Shown here one piece after another: positions 26,527 to 35,911 of a stretch of DNA of 64,000 bases. Numbering within the stretch: position 1 is the first letter of the stretch; every line of letters begins with the position of its first letter. The DNA is from an uncultured Pelagibacteraceae bacterium. GTDB taxonomy: Bacteria; Pseudomonadota; Alphaproteobacteria; Pelagibacterales; Pelagibacteraceae. The notes below the pieces were generated by a model that did not search any database, was not told the DNA's origin, and saw only the letters and a program-made list of their open reading frames with translations. Location of the stretch: positions 124,001 to 188,000 of the forward strand of contig CACDRY010000001.1 in assembly GCA_902555275.1 (NCBI GenBank), written 5' to 3'. A program made the position numbers and the translations under genes.

Positions 26527-27588
26527 TTAATTTGATAAAAATGTTGCATATTTGTTCAAAGTTTTATTCCCTTTTAAAATTTTAAATATCGATTCTGATA
26601 AATTATTTTTTAACTTACTATCAAGCTTAAAAAATGAATTAATAGTATCTATTCCTAAACCATACATAAAATTTAAATGTTTATTATTTTCTTGAAATTT
26701 TTGAGCAATTATTTTTCCATCAACTATTCCTAATTTTGTATATTTGTCTAGAATATTAGTTAGTGATTTAATATCCCTTATAGTCATATTAAAGCCTTGT
26801 CCTGCTAATGGATGAACCTTATGAATCAAATCTCCAAAACATAAAATATTTTTAAAAAAATATTCTCTAAGTACTAAAAATTTAATACCAACAGATTCAA
26901 CTTCACTGACTTTAGTTATCTCATATTGATGATTATATTTTTTTATTATTTGAAGTAGACTTAATTTATTCATCAATTTTAAAGAATTATTTGAAAATAC
27001 AATTGAAGTTTGATTATTGGATAATGGAAGAAATGCTAAAGGGCCATTTTTTGTAAAAAATTGATAAGCAATTTTATTTTCGATTTTCTTATGATCTATT
27101 ATCGCTGTATGTGCTAAAGAATTATAATTTTTTTCTACTCTTTTTTGAAAATACTTTTTTGTTATTTGATTGTTTTGGTCAGAATTAATAATTAAATTAT
27201 AGTTTCGTTTCTTAATAATATCATAATTATAGTTTTTAAGATTAATAAATTTTAAAAATTTATTCTTTTTCATTAAATTGTACAGTTCACTATATTTTAA
27301 TAAGTAAAAATTAGATTGATTTTTATTTTTAAACTCAAATAAATCAGATGATTTATTTTTATCTGAATAGATTTTAATTTTATCTGTTGGCCATCCTAAT
27401 TTAGAAATCTGTTTAATATTTTTTATTAAAAATTTATAATTTTCATTTGAGATTGCAATTGTTCTAGCAGTATTGGTTAATAATGATGGTTTAGTTTGTG
27501 AGATAATATCAACATTGATCTTTTTTTTAAGTAATATGTTTGCCAAAACAAGATTTGTTAAATTATTTCCTAAAAGACAAATATTCAT
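26527..27588 (-). CDS. UbiH/COQ6-like FAD hydroxylase, divergent
   Basis: This 353-residue protein is related to flavin hydroxylases of ubiquinone synthesis. The C-terminal FAD motif is excellent: FGDLIHKVHPLAGQGFNMTI near residues 268-287, and FTKNGPLAFLPL matches the family. The N-terminal dinucleotide motif is degenerate, reading LLGNNLTNLVLANIL where GxGxxG is expected, and the mid-domain GADG is replaced by NSDQNN. I use the ATG at 27586-27588 rather than a TTG 24 bases earlier. It may have altered FAD binding or activity. Confidence 0.8.
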   Translation of the reverse strand: MNICLLGNNLTNLVLANILLKKKINVDIISQTKPSLLTNTARTIAISNENYKFLIKNIKQISKLGWPTDKIKIYSDKNKSSDLFEFKNKNQSNFYLLKYSELYNLMKKNKFLKFINLKNYNYDIIKKRNYNLIINSDQNNQITKKYFQKRVEKNYNSLAHTAIIDHKKIENKIAYQFFTKNGPLAFLPLSNNQTSIVFSNNSLKLMNKLSLLQIIKKYNHQYEITKVSEVESVGIKFLVLREYFFKNILCFGDLIHKVHPLAGQGFNMTIRDIKSLTNILDKYTKLGIVDGKIIAQKFQENNKHLNFMYGLGIDTINSFFKLDSKLKNNLSESIFKILKGNKTLNKYATFLSN

Positions 27589-27651
27589 AATATTATTTAA
27601 TTTTACCAACAAAAATTAAATGATACAAAGTGACAAATCATTAATGACAAA

Positions 27652-29739
27652 ATGAAAATTAAAAATTTATTTGATAAATCAACAAGTTTTCTCTTTAAAA
27701 GACTGTCTGAACTAGCAGGTTTGACGTTGCTTTGTTTATCTTTATTATTGCTAATATCATTAATTAGTTATTCACCTGAGGACCCTAACTTCATTTTTCC
27801 TGAAAATGCTGAAATAAAAAATTTTTTGGGAGCAAAAGGTAGTTACGTTTCTGATATTTTTTATCAATCAATAGGATTAATCTCGTTATTAGTTCCTATT
27901 TCTTTTTTTTTTATATCTTTATCAGTAATAGTTGATAAAAAAATTTTACTTATTATTGAAAGTTTATTTTTTATAATTCTATATTCAATATTAGGTTCAT
28001 TATTTTTCACAGTTTACCATACCAAAACATATTGGCTTACAATTAACGGGAATAATGGATTTATAGGTAATCTATTTGAAGAAACTTCTTTAATAAATTT
28101 GATAAACTTAAATAATAAAGTTAGTTATATAATTTTAATTATTTTAATATTATTATTTTTTCTTTTAAGTATAAATTTCAAGTTTAGATATTTTAAATCA
28201 TTTATTAAATTTTTTTCCAGAACAAAAAAAATACCAAATAGAAGAGTTGTTGAAAACTATGATGAAAATATAAGTACCGAGAATAAATTCATCAATAATG
28301 AAACTAGAATTCAGGAAAATTTTTCATTTGACAAAAATATTAAATCCTCAGATACAAAAGTTATGAAATATAAACTACCATCAAAAGAATTTTTAAGAAC
28401 TCTTTCAAAAAAAGATAAAAATTTATCAGAAAATAAAATTGATGAAAAAAATTTAGAAAAAATTTTATTAGATTTTGGAGTTGAAGGACAAATAAAAAAA
28501 GTAAGCCAAGGTCCTGTTGTTACACTGTTTGAATTTGAACCTGCTCCAGGTGTTAAAGTATCAAAAATAATAAATCTTTCAGAGGATATTGCAAGAAACA
28601 CAAGCTCAGAGTCTGCTAGAATTGCAACAATACCAGGTAGCAATACTATTGGAATCGAATTACCTAAACCTCATAGAGAGAATGTTTTCTTAAGTGAAAT
28701 AATTTCTGATCCTAATTATAAAAAGAAAGATATAAAACTTCCTATAGCTCTTGGAAAAAGTATTTCTGGACTTCCAATAACTGGCGACTTGAGTAGTATG
28801 CCTCATTTACTTATAGCTGGTACAACAGGATCAGGTAAATCGGTTTGTATTAATACAATTATTTTGTCTCTTTTATACAAACATTCTCCAGAAAAATGTA
28901 AATTTATACTAATCGATCCCAAAATGTTAGAACTTTCAACGTACGAAGGAATTCCACATTTGTTATGTCCTGTGATTACAGAAGCAAAAAGAGCTGCCTC
29001 AGTTTTAGGATGGGTAGTTAAAGAAATGGAAAACAGATACAAATTAATGACCAGAGTTGGGGTGAGAAACATTGACGGATATAACGAAAAACACAAGATT
29101 TCTATGCCTTATATCGTTGTAATTGTTGATGAAATGTCAGATTTAATGCTTGTTGCTGGTAAAGATATAGAAAATTACATTCAAAAGCTTTCACAAATGG
29201 CTAGAGCTGCAGGTATTCATATTATAATGGCTACACAAAGACCAAGTGTTGACGTTATCACAGGAACAATAAAAGCTAACTTTCCAACTAGGATATCATT
29301 TCAAGTTACCTCTAAAATTGATAGTAGGACTATACTTGGTGAACAAGGTGCTGAGCAACTACTTGGAAAAGGGGATATGCTTTATATGACCTCTGCAAAT
29401 AGAATGACTAGAATTCATGCACCATTTGTATCAGAGGGTGAAATTGAAAAAATAAACAATTTTTTAAGAAACCAAGCTGAACCAGATTATGTTGACGAAA
29501 TTCTTAATTTTGCAGATGAAAAAGAGAGTAATAATGATTCAAAAGATAATGAAAATCTAGATGAATTATATAATACAGCTCTTGAAATAGTCAAATCTGA
29601 GAGAAAAGCATCCACATCTTTTTTGCAAAGAAAATTGCAAATTGGTTATAATAGAGCAGCAAGGATAGTTGATCAAATGGAGACAAACGGCGAGGTAAGC
29701 AAAGCCAATCACGTCGGCAAAAGAGAAGTGCTTAAATGA
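27652..29739 (+). CDS. ftsK: DNA translocase FtsK
   Basis: FtsK couples septation to chromosome dimer resolution. The 695-residue protein has four or five N-terminal membrane segments within residues 20-185 and a Lys/Asn-rich linker to about 260. The motor follows, with Walker A GTTGSGKSVC near 389, Walker B IVVIVDEMSDLM near 490 and MATQRPSVDVITG. A C-terminal winged-helix gamma domain (FLQRKLQIGYNRAARIVDQM) binds KOPS-type sites. The linker is short compared with Escherichia coli FtsK, as is usual in alphaproteobacteria. It overlaps lolA by 4 bases. Confidence 0.96.
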   Translation: MKIKNLFDKSTSFLFKRLSELAGLTLLCLSLLLLISLISYSPEDPNFIFPENAEIKNFLGAKGSYVSDIFYQSIGLISLLVPISFFFISLSVIVDKKILLIIESLFFIILYSILGSLFFTVYHTKTYWLTINGNNGFIGNLFEETSLINLINLNNKVSYIILIILILLFFLLSINFKFRYFKSFIKFFSRTKKIPNRRVVENYDENISTENKFINNETRIQENFSFDKNIKSSDTKVMKYKLPSKEFLRTLSKKDKNLSENKIDEKNLEKILLDFGVEGQIKKVSQGPVVTLFEFEPAPGVKVSKIINLSEDIARNTSSESARIATIPGSNTIGIELPKPHRENVFLSEIISDPNYKKKDIKLPIALGKSISGLPITGDLSSMPHLLIAGTTGSGKSVCINTIILSLLYKHSPEKCKFILIDPKMLELSTYEGIPHLLCPVITEAKRAASVLGWVVKEMENRYKLMTRVGVRNIDGYNEKHKISMPYIVVIVDEMSDLMLVAGKDIENYIQKLSQMARAAGIHIIMATQRPSVDVITGTIKANFPTRISFQVTSKIDSRTILGEQGAEQLLGKGDMLYMTSANRMTRIHAPFVSEGEIEKINNFLRNQAEPDYVDEILNFADEKESNNDSKDNENLDELYNTALEIVKSERKASTSFLQRKLQIGYNRAARIVDQMETNGEVSKANHVGKREVLK

Positions 29740-30296
29740 AAATATTCTTAATTTTTTTTTTTATTTTTTTTATAAATTTAGATGTACATGGTTCTTCAAA
29801 TCAGAAAATTATAAATCACTTAGAAAATATAAATTCTTTACAATTCAAATTTACTCAGAAGATAGATAATAATAATATTGAGAAAGGAGAATGTATAATT
29901 TTATATCCTAAGAGAATTTTTTGTGAATATTATGGTATTTATAACAAGATACTTGTTTCAAACGGGAAATCCCTAGTTATAAATTCAGATAAAATCAAAA
30001 ATTACTATAGATATCCATTAGATAAAACACCTTTGAATTTTATTCTCGATAAAAAATTTTTAATTTCAAAAATGACTGAGGCTGAAAATGACAAGGATTA
30101 CCCTTTTTACTATGTCTTTAATTTTGAATACGAAAATAATTTAATTAAGGTTTTTTTTGATAAAGAAAGTTTAGAATTAATGGGATGGGAAACCAAAGAT
30201 ATCTATCAAAATCTAATACAAACTTTTTTAAGTGATATTAATATAAATATTGAAGTTGAAGAAAAAATATTTTCAATACAAAAATATATTAATTAA
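29736..30296 (+). CDS. lolA: outer-membrane lipoprotein carrier protein LolA
   Basis: LolA shuttles lipoproteins through the periplasm. The protein has 186 residues with a strongly hydrophobic signal peptide (about residues 2-19). The mature start SNQKIINHLENINSLQFKFTQ, the strand GECIILYPKRIFCEYYG and KILVSNGKSLVI fit the LolA fold. The ftsK-lolA order is common in alphaproteobacteria and supports the call. The end overlaps the convergent acetyltransferase gene by 8 bases. Confidence 0.9.
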   Translation: MKIFLIFFFIFFINLDVHGSSNQKIINHLENINSLQFKFTQKIDNNNIEKGECIILYPKRIFCEYYGIYNKILVSNGKSLVINSDKIKNYYRYPLDKTPLNFILDKKFLISKMTEAENDKDYPFYYVFNFEYENNLIKVFFDKESLELMGWETKDIYQNLIQTFLSDININIEVEEKIFSIQKYIN

Positions 30297-30801
30297 GCTC
30301 AACATTTATTTTTTCGGATTTAAATACCTGCATTCCTCTAGCTAAATAATTTTTAATTGCATTTTTGTGGTCCAGTGAACAGGTGTGCAGCCAAACTCTT
30401 GACATTCCTTCCTCAAATAACTTTTTGATAGCCTCAGAAAGGAGATAGCCACCACATTTTTTTCCAAAATATTCCTCTAAAATTCCAAAATAAGCTATTT
30501 CAGAATGATTATGGTCTAGATCACGGATAGTTTCATAATATCCTGCCAGGTTGTTATTATCCTTTAAAATAAAGGTCTTTATTCTTGGATTTTCAACATA
30601 TTCAATCCATTTTTTATCTTCCCAGGTTAATCTATCTATCCATCTATGCTTTCTTCCAATTTGCTTATAGAAAAATTTGTTTAGATGAAAATCTGGTGGG
30701 TCTACTTCAGTAATTTTATAGTTTGAACCTGGATTTTTTGAATGGTTTAGATCACTTATTGAATTTATTTCTAAAAAACTTCTGTCTACATTAATTTTCA
30801 C
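30289..30801 (-). CDS. GNAT-family N-acetyltransferase
   Basis: The protein has 170 residues. The acetyl-CoA region is AYFGILEEYFGKKCGGYLLSEAIKKLFE, where the core GKKCGGYLL near residues 118-126 replaces the usual Q/RxxGxG/A. The following VWLHTCSLDHKNAIKNYLARGMQVF segment is the C-terminal strand and helix of the fold. The acceptor is unknown. It is the last gene of the long leftward his-mcl-mtk operon and overlaps hinT by 4 bases. Confidence 0.88.
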   Translation of the reverse strand: MKINVDRSFLEINSISDLNHSKNPGSNYKITEVDPPDFHLNKFFYKQIGRKHRWIDRLTWEDKKWIEYVENPRIKTFILKDNNNLAGYYETIRDLDHNHSEIAYFGILEEYFGKKCGGYLLSEAIKKLFEEGMSRVWLHTCSLDHKNAIKNYLARGMQVFKSEKINVELN

Positions 30802-31163
30802 GAAACCATTTTACCTATTTTCTCTCCACCAAACAAATGAAAATGCAGATGTGGAACTTCTTGTCCTCCATCTTCACTAATATTTGCTAGCGCTCTATAT
30901 CCTTTGCCAGTATCAACAGATATATTTAATTTCCTTGCTACAATATTTATACCTTTTAGTAATCCAACCATTTCTTCAGAAGATGCGTTTTGACTAAAAT
31001 CATCTAAGTCGACATATTTTCCTTTTGGAATTACTAAAGCATGAATTTTTTTTTGAGGATTTATATCATGAAAGGATAAAACAAATTCATCCTCATAAAT
31101 TTTATTACATGGTATCTCATTCCTTAATATTTTTGCAAATATATTATTATCATCGTAACTCAT
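30798..31163 (-). CDS. HIT family nucleotide hydrolase/transferase, HinT-like
   Basis: This 121-residue protein is a single HIT domain. The histidine triad reads PHLHFHLFGG near residues 103-112, and the nucleotide-binding start IFAKILRNEIPCNKIYEDE is typical of HinT. HinT hydrolyses adenosine phosphoramidates and acyl-adenylates. In many alphaproteobacteria a HIT gene follows hisE directly; here mcl-mtkA-mtkB lies between them. Confidence 0.93.
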   Translation of the reverse strand: MSYDDNNIFAKILRNEIPCNKIYEDEFVLSFHDINPQKKIHALVIPKGKYVDLDDFSQNASSEEMVGLLKGINIVARKLNISVDTGKGYRALANISEDGGQEVPHLHFHLFGGEKIGKMVS

Positions 31164-31165
31164 GA

Positions 31166-32053
31166 TTACATTTTTTCTAGAACTAATTTTACTGTATCAC
31201 CCATAACAGATGGATTTTTAGAAATTGTAATTCCACACTCTTTTAAAATTTCAACTTTTTCAATTGCACTTTCACCATAAGCTGAAACTATTGCTCCTGC
31301 ATGACCCATCACTCTTCCTTTTGGTGCAGTTAATCCAGCTATATAGGCAATCACTGGCTTCTTCATATTTTCTTTTGCAAACTCTCCTGCAGCTACTTCC
31401 TGTGGGCCACCAATTTCGCCAATCATTAATATTGCATCAGTCTCATCATCAGTTTCAAACTTTTCTATGATATCTCTAAAAGAACTTCCATTTATTGGAT
31501 CTCCTCCAATTCCTACACTTGTTGAAACACCTATATTTAAATTTTTAAGTTGTTGAGCGGCTTCGTAACCTAATGTACCTGATCTACTAATAATTCCAAT
31601 TCTACCTTCTTTATAAATATGACCTGGCATTATTCCTAGCATTGATTTTCCAGGACTAATGATTCCAGCACAGTTTGGTCCAACTAATGTCATTTTAGAA
31701 CTTTTAGTGTATCTCCTCATGTACCTTTTTATTCTGATCATGTCGTGAGAAGGTATTCCATCAACTATAGCTACACATATTTTTATTCCAGCATCTGCTG
31801 CTTCCATTGCTGAGTCAGCTGCAAAAGCTGGGGGTACAAATAAAATAGATGCATCAGCTCCTGTTTCATTCACAGCATCTTTAACTGTGTTAAATACCGG
31901 TAAATTTAAGTGTTTTGAGCCTCCTTTTCCTGGTGTTACGCCTCCCACTACGTTTGAGCCATATTTTATCATCTCATCAGCATGAAAAGAGCCCATTTTA
32001 CCTGTAAAGCCTTGAATAATTATCTTACTATTTTTGTCTACGAGTACAGTCAT
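31166..32053 (-). CDS. mtkB: malate-CoA ligase alpha subunit (MtkB-like; commonly annotated SucD)
   Basis: The 295-residue alpha subunit of an ADP-forming acyl-CoA ligase has a CoA-binding Rossmann part (IIIQGFTGKMGSFHADEMI) and the phosphorylated active histidine in MGHAGAIVSAYG near residue 250. Several segments match malate thiokinase rather than succinyl-CoA synthetase, as I recall these families: VGPNCAGIISPGKSMLGIMP in place of GPNCPGxITPxExKIGIMP, and RIKRYMRRY before it. Together with the malyl-CoA lyase upstream, this points to malate as the substrate. The alternative is an ordinary SucD, which I consider less likely. Confidence 0.8.
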   Translation of the reverse strand: MTVLVDKNSKIIIQGFTGKMGSFHADEMIKYGSNVVGGVTPGKGGSKHLNLPVFNTVKDAVNETGADASILFVPPAFAADSAMEAADAGIKICVAIVDGIPSHDMIRIKRYMRRYTKSSKMTLVGPNCAGIISPGKSMLGIMPGHIYKEGRIGIISRSGTLGYEAAQQLKNLNIGVSTSVGIGGDPINGSSFRDIIEKFETDDETDAILMIGEIGGPQEVAAGEFAKENMKKPVIAYIAGLTAPKGRVMGHAGAIVSAYGESAIEKVEILKECGITISKNPSVMGDTVKLVLEKM

Positions 32054-32056
32054 GAT

Positions 32057-33220
32057 TTATTTATTTAGCGCTGCAACTGCTTTATTAGCTGCATCCTCTA
32101 AAGTATTTGCCTCTATATAATTTATTTTACTCTCTTTTAAGATTTTATTTCCTTTTTCGACATTCGTACCTGCTAAACGAATAACTAATGGAACTTTAAT
32201 ATCAATTTTTTTTAATGCATCTACAATTCCTTCTGCAACCCAATCACATCTATTGATACCAGCAAAAATATTTACAAGAATTACTTTAACTTTTTCATCC
32301 ATTGTAACTAATTTAAAGGCTTTAACTATTTTTTCTGGCGTTGCTCCACCTCCTACATCCAAAAAATTTGCAGGAGCTCCTCCAGCTAATTTAATCATGT
32401 CCATAGATGCCATCGCTAGACCTGCTCCGTTAATAATATTACCTATATTTCCATCTAAACTGACATAGTTTAAACCTCTATCCGATGCAAAAATTTCTTT
32501 TGAGTCTTCTTGTGTTTTATCTCTTAGCTCAGAAACTTGACTTCTTCTAAACATTGCATTGTTATCAAAACTCATTTTACAGTCTAATGCTAAAATTTGT
32601 TTTTGTTTTGAAATAACCAATGGATTAACTTCAACCATTGTTGCATCTAATTCACTAAAAGCTTTATAACATCCAATAATTGTATCAGAAGCTCTTCTAA
32701 TTAATTCTGGCTCTATACCAAGACCAAATGCTAATTCTCTAGCTTGAAAATTTTGCATTCCAACAGCCACTTCAATTTTAGATCTAATAATTGTTTCTGG
32801 TTTTTCCTTTGAAATTTCTTCAACACTCATTCCACCTTCTGTCGATGCAACAACCATAATACTTTCTGAGCTTCTATCAAAAACTAATCCTAAATATAAT
32901 TCCTTTTCAATATCTGTAGCTTCTTCAATATAAATTCTGTTTACAATTTTTCCTTCAGGTCCTGTTTGATTTGTAACTAATTTTTTTCCTAATAATTTAT
33001 CTGTTGCTTGGGCAACTTCTAATGGGGTATTACAAACAATTATCCCTCCTGCTTTTCCTCTTGCACCAGAATGGATTTGAGCTTTAACAACCCATCTCGA
33101 TCCACCAATTTCTCTTGCTTTATTCTCAGCATTCTCAGGGCTGTAAACAATTCCACCTCTAGGAATTGTTACTCCAAAGTTTGAAAGTATTTTCTTTGCT
33201 TGATATTCGTGAATGTCCAT
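32057..33220 (-). CDS. mtkA: malate-CoA ligase beta subunit (MtkA-like; commonly annotated SucC)
   Basis: The 387-residue beta subunit has an ATP-grasp domain (VVKAQIHSGARGKAGGI near 44-60) and a C-terminal ligase-CoA domain (GGAPANFLDVGGGATPEKI). The discriminating segments favour malate thiokinase: LVNIFAGINRCDWVAEGIVD where SucC has NIFGGIxxCDxIAxGI, RLAGTNVEKGNKIL where SucC has RLEGTN/NN, and CKMSFDNNAMFRR. It sits 8 bases after mcl and 3 before mtkB. Malate plus CoA and ATP would give malyl-CoA, reversibly. Confidence 0.82.
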   Translation of the reverse strand: MDIHEYQAKKILSNFGVTIPRGGIVYSPENAENKAREIGGSRWVVKAQIHSGARGKAGGIIVCNTPLEVAQATDKLLGKKLVTNQTGPEGKIVNRIYIEEATDIEKELYLGLVFDRSSESIMVVASTEGGMSVEEISKEKPETIIRSKIEVAVGMQNFQARELAFGLGIEPELIRRASDTIIGCYKAFSELDATMVEVNPLVISKQKQILALDCKMSFDNNAMFRRSQVSELRDKTQEDSKEIFASDRGLNYVSLDGNIGNIINGAGLAMASMDMIKLAGGAPANFLDVGGGATPEKIVKAFKLVTMDEKVKVILVNIFAGINRCDWVAEGIVDALKKIDIKVPLVIRLAGTNVEKGNKILKESKINYIEANTLEDAANKAVAALNK

Positions 33221-33228
33221 AATTTTAT

Positions 33229-34167
33229 TTATTTATTATGGATTAACTTGTCTATATTTACAATGTTTTCAGCCATTCTAGCTGATGCAGCATCTATCAT
33301 CCTGCCATCAAGCTGAGCAGCCCCTTTACCCTCTTTAGCAGCCTTTTCTAACTCTTCTAAGATCCTCTTAGCCTTAGTAACCTCTGCTTCTGGTGGAGAA
33401 AATACATTATTTGCTAATTCAATTTGTGAAGGATGTATTGCCCATTTACCCTCAATACCAATTGCAGCACCTCTTTTAGCAGCTGCTGTATATGCATCTG
33501 GATCATTAAAATCTCCAAACGGTCCATCAATTGCTCTTATGCCATATGCTCTACAAGTCATTACTAATTCTGATAAACCATGATGCCACTGGTCACCTGG
33601 ATAATTTTCATTAAGACCACCTATAACAGTGGTTCTAGCTCTTAAACTAGCAGCATAGTCTGCAACACCAAAATGTAATGCCTCTAATCTTTCACTTGAG
33701 GTTGCAATTTCTTTAATATTCGACATTCCTAATGCAGTTTCAATTAAACACTCAATTCCAATTTTATTTTTTAATTTTTTATTTGTTTCAATTTGAGTTA
33801 ACAAACAGTCAACCATGTAAACGTCACTTGCTGTTCCTGCCTTTGGAACCAAAATCGTATCTACATTTTCTCCAGCCTGTTCAATAATCTCAATTAAATC
33901 TGAATACATGTAATGAGTATCTAAACTATTTATTCGTACAGAAATAGTTTTACCACTACCTCTCCAATCCATTTCATTCAAAGCTTTAATAACATTTGCT
34001 CTAGCAGTAATTTTATCATTAGGAGAAACTGCATCCTCAAGATCTAAAAAAACATAATCTGCTGCTGAACTAAGGGCTTTCTCAAACATTTTAGGTGATG
34101 AACCTGGAACTGCTAATTCACTTCTTTGTAATCTTGATCTTGCAGGTTTATAAAATTTATGGCTCAT
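33229..34167 (-). CDS. mcl: L-malyl-CoA lyase (HpcH/HpaI/CitE superfamily)
   Basis: The enzyme cleaves malyl-CoA to acetyl-CoA and glyoxylate, or runs in reverse. The 312-residue TIM-barrel protein has RSELAVPGSSPKMFEKAL at the start, FLDLEDAVSPNDK with the metal-binding acids, the DTHYMYSDLIEII loop, IETALGMSNIKEIA, HFGVADYAASLRARTTVIGG, and the C-terminal IDGPFGDFNDPDAY and GKWAIHPSQIELAN. These are the hallmarks of the malyl-CoA lyase group rather than of citrate lyase beta subunit. It overlaps hisE by 4 bases and leads the mtkAB pair. Confidence 0.9.
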   Translation of the reverse strand: MSHKFYKPARSRLQRSELAVPGSSPKMFEKALSSAADYVFLDLEDAVSPNDKITARANVIKALNEMDWRGSGKTISVRINSLDTHYMYSDLIEIIEQAGENVDTILVPKAGTASDVYMVDCLLTQIETNKKLKNKIGIECLIETALGMSNIKEIATSSERLEALHFGVADYAASLRARTTVIGGLNENYPGDQWHHGLSELVMTCRAYGIRAIDGPFGDFNDPDAYTAAAKRGAAIGIEGKWAIHPSQIELANNVFSPPEAEVTKAKRILEELEKAAKEGKGAAQLDGRMIDAASARMAENIVNIDKLIHNK

Positions 34168-34436
34168 TTTTTTCTTTTATCTAATTCGCTCATTACATCT
34201 TCAATTTTAATATTGTTTGCTTCAAGGTACATAGCTAGATGATAAAACACATCTGCAGCTTCATGAATTTTATTTGTATCTTCTTCTACTGCCTCTATCA
34301 ATTCATTTATTTCTTCAAAAACTTTTGTTTTACTCAAAGATTTATCACTCAAAAGTTTATTGGTATAAGATCCATCAACTGGTGAAGATTTTCTTTCTCT
34401 TGCAAGTTTAAATAGGCTTTCAAGGGTATTTAGCAT
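34164..34436 (-). CDS. hisE: phosphoribosyl-ATP pyrophosphatase
   Basis: HisE removes pyrophosphate from phosphoribosyl-ATP. I place the start at the ATG at 34434-34436, one base after the hisF stop, giving 90 residues beginning MLNTLESLFKLARERK. An earlier in-frame start at 34505 would overlap hisF by 68 bases. The nucleotide-binding EEINELIEAVEED and IHEAADVFYHLAMYL helices carry the acidic metal ligands of the MazG-like fold. Confidence 0.93.
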   Translation of the reverse strand: MLNTLESLFKLARERKSSPVDGSYTNKLLSDKSLSKTKVFEEINELIEAVEEDTNKIHEAADVFYHLAMYLEANNIKIEDVMSELDKRKK

Positions 34437-34437
34437 C

Positions 34438-35193
34438 TCAAATCCTAACAGGTATTCCTTTTGAGTCCAAATATTCTTTAGCTTCTTTAACAGAATATTT
34501 TCCATAGTGAAATATAGATGCTGCTAAAACCGCACTAGCATTGCCTAATTTGATACCATCGACTAAATGATCAAGATCACCAACTCCTCCAGATGCTATT
34601 GTGGGTATGTTTACCATTGAAGAAATTTTAGACATAAGATCAATGTCATAGCCTACCTGAGTACCATCTCTGTCCATTGAAGTGACCAACAACTCACCTG
34701 CACCGCACTCCTCCATTTTTTTTGCAAATTCTAAAGCATCAATTCCAGTATTGTTTCGTCCACCATGAGTGAAAATTTCCCATTTATCTCCATTTTTTTT
34801 AGCATCTATTGCAACTACAATACATTGAGAGCCAAATTTTTTTGAACTTTGAACTACAACATCAGCATTTTGAACCGCAGCTGTATTAATTGAAACTTTA
34901 TCAGCCCCGTGGTTTAAAAGTTTACTAATATCTTCTACACTTCTAACACCGCCACCAACAGTTAAAGGTACAAAACATTTTTTAGAAGTATCTTTAACTA
35001 CTTCATAAATGGTATCCCTATTTTCATTTGAAGCAGTGATATCTAAGAAACAAATTTCATCAGCTCCACCATCGCTATAAATTTTAGCTTGCTCTACTGG
35101 GTCTCCTGCATCTTGTAAATCAACAAAGTTAATACCTTTTACAACTCTTCCATTTTTAACATCTAAACAGGGTATAATTCTATTTTTAAGCAT
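34438..35193 (-). CDS. hisF: imidazole glycerol phosphate synthase cyclase subunit
   Basis: HisF forms the imidazole ring using ammonia from HisH. The 251-residue TIM barrel has catalytic Asp11 in [16 protein letters not shown], a second acid in [13 protein letters not shown] near 130-180, and phosphate-binding [10 protein letters not shown] and PTIASGGVG loops. It overlaps hisA by 8 bases, which fits coupled translation of the his genes. Confidence 0.97.
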   Translation of the reverse strand: MLKNRIIPCLDVKNGRVVKGINFVDLQDAGDPVEQAKIYSDGGADEICFLDITASNENRDTIYEVVKDTSKKCFVPLTVGGGVRSVEDISKLLNHGADKVSINTAAVQNADVVVQSSKKFGSQCIVVAIDAKKNGDKWEIFTHGGRNNTGIDALEFAKKMEECGAGELLVTSMDRDGTQVGYDIDLMSKISSMVNIPTIASGGVGDLDHLVDGIKLGNASAVLAASIFHYGKYSVKEAKEYLDSKGIPVRI

Positions 35194-35911
35194 TTATTTC
35201 TTTTGCAAGTTCATCTAATTTAATATCACCATCATATATTGCTTTACCAACGATAATTCCTTCAATATTTTTATTACCTAATTCTTTAGCCTTTTTAATA
35301 TCATCTATTGATGAAACACCTCCAGATATAATTACTGGACAGTTTGAATTATTAGCTACATTTTCTGTTTCTTCAAAGTTTGGGCTTAATTTCATTCCAT
35401 CTCTATTTATATCTGTATAAATTAATCTGCTAGCACCATACTCATTTACGTCTTTTAAAAATTCTATGGTTTTTAACTTAGAATTTTCTTTCCAGCCAGA
35501 TACAGATAAATATCCGTCTTTAGCATCTAGACCTAAAGCAATTTTATCTGGAAATTTTTGACAAGCTTCTTTTAAAAAATTTTTGTCTTTTATTGCTGCA
35601 CTTCCTAAAATTACTTTCTCAACTCCTGCATCAACATACTTATGAATACTTTCAAAATTTCTTACACCTCCACCTATTTCAATTTTAAGATCAAATTTAC
35701 CAATAATTTCCTCAATAATATCAATATTAACAGTCTCCCCTGTTAGTGCTCCATCTAAATCAACTATATGCAAATTTTTAAAACCGTGTTCTTTATATTT
35801 ACCAGCTTGATCAACTGGAGACATTTCATACTCAGTTTTATTATCAAAGTCTCCTTTAATTAACCTCACACATTTTCTATCTTTGATGTCTATTGCTGGA
35901 AATATCTTCAT
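35186..35911 (-). CDS. hisA: ProFAR isomerase (phosphoribosylformimino-AICAR-P isomerase)
   Basis: HisA opens the ribose of ProFAR in histidine synthesis. The 241-residue TIM barrel has Asp8 in [20 protein letters not shown] and the second catalytic Asp in [14 protein letters not shown], with [12 protein letters not shown] and VIISGGVSS as phosphate loops. Its ATG overlaps the stop of the inserted lyase-like gene by 4 bases, so it is probably translated by coupling from that gene. Confidence 0.97.
   Translation of the reverse strand: MKIFPAIDIKDRKCVRLIKGDFDNKTEYEMSPVDQAGKYKEHGFKNLHIVDLDGALTGETVNIDIIEEIIGKFDLKIEIGGGVRNFESIHKYVDAGVEKVILGSAAIKDKNFLKEACQKFPDKIALGLDAKDGYLSVSGWKENSKLKTIEFLKDVNEYGASRLIYTDINRDGMKLSPNFEETENVANNSNCPVIISGGVSSIDDIKKAKELGNKNIEGIIVGKAIYDGDIKLDELAKEINA

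Noticed and set aside
31166-33220. Calling the ligase pair succinyl-CoA synthetase (sucC, sucD)
   Set aside because: Several signature segments match malate-CoA ligase better, and the direct neighbour is a malyl-CoA lyase. The SucCD reading is kept only as the alternative.
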